A DNA stretch of 64,000 bases from Burkholderia sp. OK233. GTDB lineage: Bacteria; Pseudomonadota; Gammaproteobacteria; Burkholderiales; Burkholderiaceae. The DNA is taken from contig NZ_OCSR01000001.1 in assembly GCF_900230185.1 (NCBI RefSeq), forward strand, positions 2,480,001 through 2,544,000, written 5' to 3'. The stretch's first letter is position 1. Every line of letters starts with the position of its first letter. The notes under the pieces are model-generated. The model made no database searches and was not told the DNA's origin. It saw only the letters and a list, made by a program, of their open reading frames with translations. Shown piece by piece: positions 57,440-64,000 of the stretch. The position numbers and the translations under genes are program-made.

Positions 57440-59283
57440 GTCTCGTTATCACCTACGCGCCCAGGGACGACGAGTCCGGGATGGGCTACTACCGACGCCT
57501 TGCCGCAAACAATGCGCTTTTCCACTGGCGTGACCTCGCGAGCACAGCGGGTGTCGAGCGCAATCGCCGCGCGTTGCTGACTCGCACGGACGACGTAGCC
57601 CGTAACCTCGGTCTGGAACCGGCGTGGACCGAATTTGCCCGAGAGCAGGAAAACCTCTGCCGGGATTGGGGGCGTCTGCACCGTGCGCAATCTGACGCCG
57701 TGTGTCCTGCGTGTCTGGCTGAATCGCCTTACCTGCAACACCATTGGGAACACGCCTATGTCACGGCATGTCCGCAACATCGAATCCTGCTGGTCGACCA
57801 GTGCAAAGCCTGCGGGGAGCACCTGTCGCCGGAGCGGCTCTACATTGGGTTGTGCTCGTGCGGTAATGACCTGAGCAGCCTGCCGCGTGTGCCGGCGACC
57901 CGGGGTCAGCAGTGGCTGTCGACGCTGATTTCGAGCAACGGGCAGCAGTCTGGCGGCGTGAAGCCGTCTCTGCACGGCGTGGACATCAAAGTGCTGGTGA
58001 AGGTCATCCGCACGCTCTGCCAGTATGCGGACCCGACGCGCGCGGGGTTGCGGCACAGCGCGGCATTGCCGAAATTCGTCACCGAAGCGGTCGACTTTCT
58101 CTCGCCGCTCGACGCCTTGCTGACCGACTGGCCAACGGGTTTCCGCAATCACGTCGAGCAGCGCATTGCCGTCGGTCGCAAGGATGCCCGCACGCTGAAC
58201 ACGTTGCTCGGTGACTGGTACATCAGTCTACGCAAGCTTTGCCAGGGCACTACGCTTGAGCCTCTGCTCCAAATCATCATCGACGTCGCTGCCCGGAAGT
58301 CCGATTGTGTCCTGGGCCTGGATTCGGCCAAGGAAATGGCCGAGGATGCGACCGGATACACGCGCGCGCCGGATGCCGCCAGGGTCATCGGCATCAGCGT
58401 TTCACGTCTGCATGACTCCATTGTCGCTGACGAGTGCGAGCACCGCGCACGGCGCATTGGCACGCGTGGCAAGGTGTTCGAAATTCCGTGCGCTGAGGTT
58501 GAGCGTATTCAGCGGCAACGTGCCGAATGGATTTCCGACATCGATGCCTGCGAACTTGCGGGCGTTCCGGCGGCCGTGCTCGAACGCATGAAAGCAGTCG
58601 GCGTTATCCGGTCAGACGTCCGCTGGCGCGAAGACCTGATGAAGGGCGGTCCGGTCGAGCGCCAATCCATCCCGGATTTATATGAGCGTGTGGAACGGTG
58701 GGCTCAACCCACTGCGGTAGCCGATGATACGACGCTCATATGGGCGGAGCTGACCAGCCGGCGTATGGGCGACCGAAGGGCTATCGAATCGCTGATGCAG
58801 GCCATCGCAAGCGGCAAGGTGAAAGCCGTCGCGCGTGGTCGGACACTGGGCGAAATGTCCTTCCTGAGGTCGGATGTGTCGCAGTATTTCGGCACGCCGC
58901 TGCTCGAGGCCGGCATGTCGATTCAGCAACTATCCAAAGCGACCGGATGGAAATGGGAGTCCATCCAGAACTGGGTGGACGAAGGGCTACTGGCGTCGGA
59001 ACGTATTCAGCGACGTGGCCAGCCTTGTCGCGTCGTGCTGCCGCACCAGTTGCTGGAATTCCGGCAAGCCTATGTTCCGCTGGCCGACCTCGCCCGTGCC
59101 ATGGATACGAGGTCGTCGGCGCTGTCCCGCTTGCTGCCCGGCGTCGAACTGGTCGGTGCGAAACAGCTTCCTGACGGCGCCATGCGGGGCGCGCTGATTC
59201 GTATCGCTGACCTCGGCCGGCTGGCGGTTATCGGTGCGAGAGCCGGGCACGACCTGTTTGTGCCCGCGTCGTTGACGCCATGA
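57436..59283 (+). CDS. tniQ: TniQ/TnsD-family target-site selector
   Basis: 615 aa; AGGAG precedes the start. The N-terminal TniQ domain has zinc ligands C90/C93 (CPACL), C112/H115 (CPQH), C123/C126 (CKAC) and C140/C142. The long C-terminal part (~340-615) contains several predicted helix-turn-helix units (AARVIGISVSRLHDSIV; IQQLSKATGWKWESIQNWVDEGLL; LADLARAMDTRSSALSRLLPGV), as expected of TnsD proteins that read a specific chromosomal site. It is the only selector visible; there is no TnsE and no CRISPR partner. Confidence 0.85.
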   Translation: MSLVITYAPRDDESGMGYYRRLAANNALFHWRDLASTAGVERNRRALLTRTDDVARNLGLEPAWTEFAREQENLCRDWGRLHRAQSDAVCPACLAESPYLQHHWEHAYVTACPQHRILLVDQCKACGEHLSPERLYIGLCSCGNDLSSLPRVPATRGQQWLSTLISSNGQQSGGVKPSLHGVDIKVLVKVIRTLCQYADPTRAGLRHSAALPKFVTEAVDFLSPLDALLTDWPTGFRNHVEQRIAVGRKDARTLNTLLGDWYISLRKLCQGTTLEPLLQIIIDVAARKSDCVLGLDSAKEMAEDATGYTRAPDAARVIGISVSRLHDSIVADECEHRARRIGTRGKVFEIPCAEVERIQRQRAEWISDIDACELAGVPAAVLERMKAVGVIRSDVRWREDLMKGGPVERQSIPDLYERVERWAQPTAVADDTTLIWAELTSRRMGDRRAIESLMQAIASGKVKAVARGRTLGEMSFLRSDVSQYFGTPLLEAGMSIQQLSKATGWKWESIQNWVDEGLLASERIQRRGQPCRVVLPHQLLEFRQAYVPLADLARAMDTRSSALSRLLPGVELVGAKQLPDGAMRGALIRIADLGRLAVIGARAGHDLFVPASLTP

Positions 59284-59425
59284 GAGGGCCAGCGATAGGT
59301 CTAACCACCTGCGTGTCCCGACCGGCGATGTATGCGCCGGTCGGGACATAGCTGGGCTCGCACGTAGTGCCGCCAGGTCCACGACAGAACCGAAAGATAT
59401 GACTTTCCACCACCAGGAGACTGCG

Positions 59426-59761
59426 ATGCCTATCTGGAGACCTCGCCCCGCTTCCGAATTGCCGAGGATTCCGTTGTCTCGATGGCGCATATTCGAGACG
59501 GAGGACGGAAGCCGGCATTTTGTTGGCGTCGATATGTTTGACTCGTCGGGGCGCGTCAGCTCCCCGATAGTGACGTTCGACCCGGTCACTTTGCGGGGTA
59601 CGACTCAGACGGGACGTATTTACGAGCTGGTCGGCAGGAAAGGCTCGTCATTGAACGTTGACTACGTCTGGATGCGGTGGTGCGAACTGTACGAGGTCAC
59701 GTCGTACACCGACGTCACCGAACGTCTGCTTGACGGAGCTGATGATGACAACCCCGTATGA
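59426..59761 (+). CDS. Small accessory protein 1 of the Tn7-like element
   Basis: 111 aa from the ATG at 59426 (CAGGAGA upstream). Mixed alpha/beta sequence with tryptophans (MPIWRPRPASELPRIPLSRWRIFETEDGSRHFVGVDMF ... YVWMRWCELYEVTSYTDVTERLLDG). No signal peptide or TM. Family not recognised. 142 bp after tniQ; overlaps the next gene. Confidence 0.6.
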   Translation: MPIWRPRPASELPRIPLSRWRIFETEDGSRHFVGVDMFDSSGRVSSPIVTFDPVTLRGTTQTGRIYELVGRKGSSLNVDYVWMRWCELYEVTSYTDVTERLLDGADDDNPV

Positions 59762-59945
59762 ACGAACGAAAGCCGTTGTTGATACGCGAGAGTTGCTGCA
59801 GCTGCTCGCCTCTTCCGATGGCGTAGCCAGCCGCATCGACATTCACGCAATCGCAGTACGGCTTCTTCGGCACTACCCGCTGGACGTCGACCTCGACATT
59901 TCTGCTGCAGCACTGCCGGGAGTCTGGGCCCGGCCGGCACGCTAG
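59745..59945 (+). CDS. Small accessory protein 2 (BPSL0761-like)
   Basis: 66 aa starting MTTPYERTKAVVDTRELLQLLA with a later LLRHYPLDVDLDISAAALPG. The opening and the LLRHYP motif are those of the small BPSL0761-type proteins common in Burkholderia; their function is unknown. It overlaps the preceding gene by 17 bases (an ATG three bases earlier is also possible). Confidence 0.6.
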   Translation: MTTPYERTKAVVDTRELLQLLASSDGVASRIDIHAIAVRLLRHYPLDVDLDISAAALPGVWARPAR

Positions 59946-60031
59946 CGAGGGGCGCGACGCCAGCTTCGGATATCCGGGACGTGTCCGGGCCGGCGCGGTG
60001 CGAACGATATGTGGCAATCTGGGAGCAACTG

Positions 60032-60391
60032 ATGACCAGGCAGCATGCGATTCCTGACGATTTCCCGAGAGAACCGCCAACTGGGCTCGTGCCCGGTGCG
60101 CCGCCCAAGCTTCTGGTGCGCGAGAAGGATGGCCGGTATTACACCGGCCTCGCGGACGATGAGTTGCAGACGCATTACGAGGTCTGCGAAGACCTCGCGC
60201 GCCAGCTTTCTGCGTACACATCGCGAAAAATGCTTAGGTCCGGTTGGTCGTTTGCCGATGCGTTCGCAAAAGTCGAAAGGAGCGTGAACGGCAAGGTCGG
60301 CACTGGCGAGTGGGAGTTTTCGCCTGCCGAGGTTGCCTGGGTGATGAAGCGCAGGCGTGAGCTACTGTCGGGTACGGCGAGTAGCGATTGA
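60032..60391 (+). CDS. Small accessory protein 3 of the Tn7-like element
   Basis: 119 aa from the ATG at 60032 (GGGAGC upstream; an in-frame start at 59981 is less likely). KLLVREKDGRYYTGLADDELQTHYEVCEDLARQLSAYTSRKM and WEFSPAEVAWVMKRRRELL are distinctive, mainly helical and charged. Not recognised. Same strand and close spacing suggest one transcript with its neighbours. Confidence 0.55.
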   Translation: MTRQHAIPDDFPREPPTGLVPGAPPKLLVREKDGRYYTGLADDELQTHYEVCEDLARQLSAYTSRKMLRSGWSFADAFAKVERSVNGKVGTGEWEFSPAEVAWVMKRRRELLSGTASSD

Positions 60392-60546
60392 AGCAGCCGA
60401 TGAACAGGAACTGCGTTCTGAAAAGGTGCGTGGGCCGGGGATGCCCTGCAGTCGCGCGGGCAGTACGATTAAAAGACGATGCTCGGGTAACGCCGTCGCG
60501 GCTGCGCTGCCGCCGGTTTCCCCGTCAGACAGAGGAGGTGTTCGCC

Positions 60547-60765
60547 ATGACCGTCGAAGAAGCCGCAAAATATCTTTTCGTCAGTCGCACGCATATCCAC
60601 ACGCTTCTCGCCCTTGGAAAACTGGTCGAGGTTTTGCCGAGAAATCCATCCGGCACGCCCGATATAGAAGAGACTTCACTGGAAGCGTACTGGGCGGAGA
60701 GAGATGCTGCGCGGAGAGCGTATCAGGACTCCCAGACCGAGGATAACGACCCGTTGGGACTATGA
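60547..60765 (+). CDS. Small helix-turn-helix (excisionase-like) DNA-binding protein
   Basis: 72 aa with a strong GAGGAGG ribosome site. MTVEEAAKYLFVSRTHIHTLLALGKLVEVLPRN is an excisionase-type winged HTH; the C-terminal half is acidic. It may regulate the transposon or the Fic gene. The open frame upstream to 60388 lacks a better start. Confidence 0.65.
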   Translation: MTVEEAAKYLFVSRTHIHTLLALGKLVEVLPRNPSGTPDIEETSLEAYWAERDAARRAYQDSQTEDNDPLGL

Positions 60766-61023
60766 TGGTTGGTCCCGCCAGACGGTCCCCGTAAACCGAG
60801 GGCAAGGTTCACTTCTGGCCGTCCCGGTCGCGCCGGCTGCGTCATTTCGTTGCTGCACGAAGCGCACTTTCGGTAATTCATCAGAAGCCGACGCCACTCC
60901 GTCGCGTGGCAGCCCCCTTCAGCGACAGGAGGTTAAATCACGCCATTCTCGCGCCATTATCATGGTCAGGTTCCAATCGCGCGAGCCCATGAGCGATGGA
61001 TTTGATTAGGCCAACATTTCTCA

Positions 61024-61136
61024 TCAAGGCTCAGCCTTGAGCATATCCCTAGGTTTGAGTCGCTGGGTGGTGAGGCTGAGCCCAGCCCTCCCTACGGCAT
61101 ACGCCCGGGAAAGCCTTCCACTCAGCCTCCCCACCC
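61024..61136. repeat. Nested inverted repeats, candidate structured RNA/DNA
   Basis: TCAAGGCT-C-AGCCTTGA (61024-61040) is a near-continuous palindrome. Then a 16-base arm at 61065-61080 (GGGTGGTGAGGCTGAG) pairs, with one mismatch, with 61121-61136 across a 40-base loop. The pieces CTCAGCC/GGCTGAG recur in several places, so alternative foldings are possible. Confidence 0.5.
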
Positions 61137-61480
61137 GCATTGTCACCGGTATGGAGCCGCCTCGCCCGCCAGCCTGTACGCGCCCTCCGGGACGCTAGCT
61201 TCGCCATCCCGTTGCCGATATCTCAGACGCTAATCCCCGCAGTCTCGGCTGTCCCTTGCGCGCTGCCGGTGGATTCAGCCCCCGTTCACGCAAGCGGCAT
61301 TGCGTCGTGCCACCGAAGCCAACCAGTCGGGTTGGGCGGCCCTCATGTCCGGCGGCGCGATGACTCGGCGGGCATGCACGAATGCACTGCAGAACCGTAT
61401 AGGGCTGGAAGGCGCCACACTGAGTATCAATTCGAGCATTGTATTATTCAATTGGCTGGCGCCCCCTAATAGCGACTCGT

Positions 61481-61669
61481 TCAACGCGTGCTGCTGCTCG
61501 TCGGAAGGACCTCCTCGCAACAGGGACACCGTCGTAAAGCGATTCCGAAGCGTTCACTCTGACTCCAGAGCGCGGTAGCGATTCTGAGCAACCGTATCCC
61601 GTTACCGCCCCAATCCTCACTGCGGTGCTCTCCCCATGTCCGCCACACGTGTGGACACCACTTCTTCAC
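61481..61669 (-). CDS. Possible small cysteine-containing protein
   Basis: 62 aa (MKKWCPHVWRTWGEHRSEDWGGNGIRLLRIATALWSQSERFGIALRRCPCCEEVLP). Cysteines C5, C48, C50 and C51 could bind zinc. It is downstream-facing from nothing obvious and has no known family, so it could be a chance frame. Confidence 0.3.
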   Translation of the reverse strand: MKKWCPHVWRTWGEHRSEDWGGNGIRLLRIATALWSQSERFGIALRRCPCCEEVLPTSSSTR

Positions 61670-61769
61670 GGAATCCGCCAGAATTTCCTTGTTTTACGGG
61701 CAGTTTTTCGCACAACGCTCTGGTCGATATTGCGGGCTTTTGTCAGCAGCGTTTATGTTCTTCGCTCAG

Positions 61770-63272
61770 TTACGGCGTAGTCGTCTTTTCAGGGAAAATC
61801 AGCCTGTAGTTCTTCAAGTCTTCCTGAAACGCGTTGCTCAGTTCGAGCTGTTGCTTCAGGCCTGCCCGCGGCTGGCGATAGTCGAATCGCGAGGTCCAGT
61901 CTTGTGCGCGCGTCATCGACCTTATGTATGGCCCCGCGTCCCGGTCATTTGACAATCGCTTCAAGGGAAGCAGGTAGTCCTCGCGATACACGGTAGGCAC
62001 AATAATGCGGCAAAGGCCGGCTTCCGTTAAGGCGCCGTTCATTGCCAGTCGCGCCGTACGGCCGTTGCCATCCTTGAACGGATGAACCTCCGTCACTACG
62101 AACATCGTCATCAGCGCTCGTGCCACGGGGTCCGTCTGTGCAGCAATGCGCTCGTACCCTTCTTTCAATGTCCCCGGCACCAGTTCTGGTGCAACAAAAT
62201 ACGTGTTCCCTGCCTGATTTGCTTGCTCCTTCCACTGTCCCGGCAACTTGTCGGGGCGGCCCGACATCACAATTGCATTGATGTTTTTGAGCCAGGCGAG
62301 AAACTGGTCGGCGTTCGGCGCGGTCCTGTTTCTCCACGGAGACGAAGTCGCAACATGGAATGTTCCGAGAATATCTTGCGAGTCCTCAGGACGGTCTTGA
62401 ATAATGGCGCCCTCGAAAACGATTTGCTCTGCTTCGGCTACCTCGAACGTTGTGCCTTCGATGTAGTTCGAAAAGTATGCCTCGAAGAAAGCAAAATTCT
62501 CCATGGCCCTGCCTTCTGCCGCTGGGTCTGCGACGTGCGGAAACACATTCGCGGTCAACTGCGCGAACAACGCATCAAAGAGGTCGAGCCGCTCAGGGTC
62601 ATATGGCTTGCCTGCTGCTCTCGCCAAGGCTTGTTTGCTTTTGAGGTGTTTCTGTTCATGTGTGCCCAGCAGCGCGCCGATAAGACCGTCAAGACGCTTG
62701 AAAGCCGGTTGCATGTCCAGCTTGTCCGCGACCACCCGAGCGCACTCTCGCAAGTCGTTAAGCTTGAACTTGCCCCTGATGGTGAGAATGTTGTCGAGCC
62801 GTTGCTCAACCGCTTCCTGATGCATCACCCGCTCGGAAGCTCCGCGTCCCGTTGCCATGTTCTCGAGGAAACCCCGTGCCTCGCTCGGCAAATAAATGCC
62901 GCGATAGGGAACGTCCGGCGCCGGCGGCTCGAGCAACGGTCCCGCTCCAGGATACACCTCGACAAGAAGTCCGGGCAGCGCGAGCGTGCGACGCGTGCGC
63001 CCACGGCGCACGTGGATGACACCGTCAACCGGACGATGCTCCAACGCAGACCGGTACGCCATCACTGCGCCCGGAAGCAGGTGGCTTGCAATTGCCGCCC
63101 AGTTTCGGGTAACGACCGATTCGAGTGGACTGTCCAGGTTTTGCGTGAAGACGCCAGCGTAAATGCGCCTGAACGCGCCACTCTCTACCTGGCGGCGCAG
63201 CGCGCGCGCTTGAGCCTCGTCTTTCCCGGAAAAGAAGACCTCTGCCGTGCTCACGTCCGAATTTAGCGTCAT
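61770..63272 (-). CDS. AbiEi-like regulator / Fic-domain fusion protein
   Basis: 500 aa. Residues ~15-115 (ALRRQVESGAFRRIYAGVFTQN...LLPGAVMAYRSALEHRP...LPGLLVEVYPG) resemble the N-terminal part of AbiEi-type antitoxin/regulator proteins. The C-terminal half is a Fic domain with the active site H397-PFKDGNGRTAR. An inhibitory-helix motif S268-NYI-E272-G fits the (S/T)xxxE(G/N) pattern of self-inhibited Fic enzymes. Fic proteins transfer AMP or similar groups to target proteins. Fusion and location suggest a self-controlled toxin or defence protein; the target is unknown. Confidence 0.8.
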   Translation of the reverse strand: MTLNSDVSTAEVFFSGKDEAQARALRRQVESGAFRRIYAGVFTQNLDSPLESVVTRNWAAIASHLLPGAVMAYRSALEHRPVDGVIHVRRGRTRRTLALPGLLVEVYPGAGPLLEPPAPDVPYRGIYLPSEARGFLENMATGRGASERVMHQEAVEQRLDNILTIRGKFKLNDLRECARVVADKLDMQPAFKRLDGLIGALLGTHEQKHLKSKQALARAAGKPYDPERLDLFDALFAQLTANVFPHVADPAAEGRAMENFAFFEAYFSNYIEGTTFEVAEAEQIVFEGAIIQDRPEDSQDILGTFHVATSSPWRNRTAPNADQFLAWLKNINAIVMSGRPDKLPGQWKEQANQAGNTYFVAPELVPGTLKEGYERIAAQTDPVARALMTMFVVTEVHPFKDGNGRTARLAMNGALTEAGLCRIIVPTVYREDYLLPLKRLSNDRDAGPYIRSMTRAQDWTSRFDYRQPRAGLKQQLELSNAFQEDLKNYRLIFPEKTTTP

Positions 63273-63292
63273 CGTCCGTTCCGAGATGGCCA

Positions 63293-63470
63293 GTTTGTCC
63301 GTAAATTAGCGAAATGATACGCCGCACTGTCCGGAACGCATGCAATACGCCGGAATAGTGTGGCGCTACGTTTAGCCGAAAATTATCTGAATTACCGGCC
63401 CGTTACCCATCGTTTGTCCGAAAACAACTCGAATTACGATGGAGTTTGTCCGATTATGGACTGATTGGCC
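63293..63470. repeat. Five iterated ~26-bp repeats behind fic, candidate transposase sites
   Basis: Same-orientation units begin at 63293, ~63325, 63370, 63412 and 63444. The shared core is GTTTGTCCGAAAATTA followed by CTGAATTAC in the best copies. Centre spacing is about 32-45 bp. Arrays of TnsB sites at Tn7-like ends look like this; an operator array for the divergent fic promoter is the alternative. Confidence 0.55.
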
Positions 63471-63475
63471 AGTCT

Positions 63476-63531
63476 GAGTGTCTCGTTCGCCTGTGTGGTC
63501 GACGGTCTTACCCCGGCATGGGCAGACACTC
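63476..63531. repeat. 8-bp inverted repeat next to the repeat array
   Basis: GAGTGTCT (63476-63483) and AGACACTC (63524-63531) are perfect reverse complements 40 bp apart, immediately outside the iterated repeats. Significance unknown. Confidence 0.3.
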
Positions 63532-63582
63532 TGCGCGGACCAAACATGGCTGAACGACGTACCTATCGCCCATGGAGGGCGC

Positions 63583-63846
63583 TCACATCGGGTCTGAGAT
63601 GAAACGGTCGTTGTGCGGTTTGCTTGGCAGCGCTGCCCCGTTTGCTCGAATGACGGCAATGAGTTCCGACGGCGTTATCTCGTACCTCACCTCGCGGTGT
63701 ATGCCGGGTTTGCGCTCATCGACTTCCAGCAGCAGAACGGCTCTTCCATCGGTCGCAGATTCCAGTCGCAGCACGCGGATTGGGCTGCCCGCTACGTCGT
63801 ATTCCGTTATCAGCGTCATCGCGCCGGCGGCGCCTCTTGCAGGCAT
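63583..63846 (-). CDS. Small protein of unknown function
   Basis: 87 aa from the ATG at 63844-63846; the ATG at 63819 is an alternative. Core MTLITEYDVAGSPIRVLRLESATDGRAVLLLEVDERKPGIHREVRYEITPSELIAVIRANG, an even alpha/beta mix with no membrane segment. Not recognised. It may belong to the same family of small element-borne genes, or to the next module beyond the window. Confidence 0.55.
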   Translation of the reverse strand: MPARGAAGAMTLITEYDVAGSPIRVLRLESATDGRAVLLLEVDERKPGIHREVRYEITPSELIAVIRANGAALPSKPHNDRFISDPM

Positions 63847-64000
63847 GATGATTTTCCCCGTCCTTCTCGATGCGCCGATTTTAGCGGCTGTCGCGGCCAG
63901 GTCGGAGAAGCGCGCGCGAACGCCACGCGCCCGTCTTCCCCGGTCACCGGCCGGCCACTTGCCACGGTGTTTTCCGGTCACTCGTTGCGAATCGCAATAG

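Larger units (their letters stand above)
60766..61769. other. Gene-poor structured stretch between the small genes and fic
   Basis: 1 kb. It contains strong inverted repeats at 61024-61136 and one weak small ORF (61481-61669, minus). No RNA family, CRISPR array or IS could be recognised. Confidence 0.5.
53409..63470. mobile_element. Tn7-like transposon, approximate extent
   Basis: Core genes tnsA-tnsB-tnsC-tniQ (53656-59283) are intact and overlapped; cargo is taken to be the small genes 59426-60765 and the Fic gene to 63272. Boundaries are inferred: the left from the gap before tnsA, the right from the row of repeats 63293-63470. No terminal TGT/ACA pair or 5-bp target duplication could be confirmed, and the repeats might instead belong to an element extending beyond 64000. 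Confidence 0.45.

Noticed and set aside
53656-60765. CRISPR-associated transposon (CAST)
   Set aside because: No cas gene and no repeat-spacer array are visible; TniQ has the long TnsD-like tail, not the short TniQ that pairs with Cascade.
63025-63345. Longer N terminus for the Fic protein or a separate gene upstream
   Set aside because: The frame is out of register with the Fic gene and overlaps its N-terminal domain.

Overview
The window looks like the replication-origin neighbourhood of the main chromosome of a Burkholderiales bacterium, most likely Paraburkholderia. The basis is high GC, the divergent block mnmE-yidC-yidD-rnpA-rpmH | dnaA-dnaN-gyrB, a complete wsp chemosensory operon, and protein sequences that read as Burkholderia-type throughout. 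The species call is inference; no search was possible.

Left half (1-41.7 kb), mostly core. It opens with the 5' end of ada, then a likely small RNA gene, a VOC protein and yaeQ. A sugar-acid locus follows: a LysR/GbpR-type regulator divergent from an aldehyde dehydrogenase, an AraFGH-type arabinose ABC transporter, and an IlvD/Edd-type (arabonate-like) dehydratase, closed by a strong terminator. Next come speG, a HIT protein, a GlxA-type regulator divergent from an SDR, and an Lrp-type regulator divergent from a pyruvate dehydrogenase E1 homologue (mdeR/mdeB-like). The full wspABCDEF-R operon on the minus strand couples a surface or membrane signal to the diguanylate cyclase WspR. Beyond it lie an SOS-controlled dinD with a LexA box, two small membrane or exported proteins, and a lone integrase that has lost its catalytic tyrosine next to the 3' end of mnmE. 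The origin block then reads outward in both directions from a gap holding one perfect DnaA box.

Right half (41.7-64 kb), an accessory and defence island. Just past gyrB are gene relics, including a short hsdR-like fragment. A two-gene unit (a membrane-anchored protein plus a PD-(D/E)XK-like nuclease) sits between two imperfect direct copies of one gene end. A truncated DUF4007 gene and unknown genes follow. A type I restriction-modification locus has an intact hsdM, an hsdS frameshifted exactly at a perfect hairpin, and an hsdR interrupted by an early TGA. A Tn7-like transposition operon (tnsA-tnsB-tnsC-tniQ, all stop/start overlapped) comes next, with four small accessory genes in tow. After a highly structured intergenic stretch there is a large AbiEi-like/Fic fusion protein, and behind its promoter a row of five iterated repeats that may be a transposon end.

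The most novel material is the nuclease/membrane two-gene unit between direct repeats, and the Tn7-like element with its regulator-Fic fusion and uncharacterised small genes.
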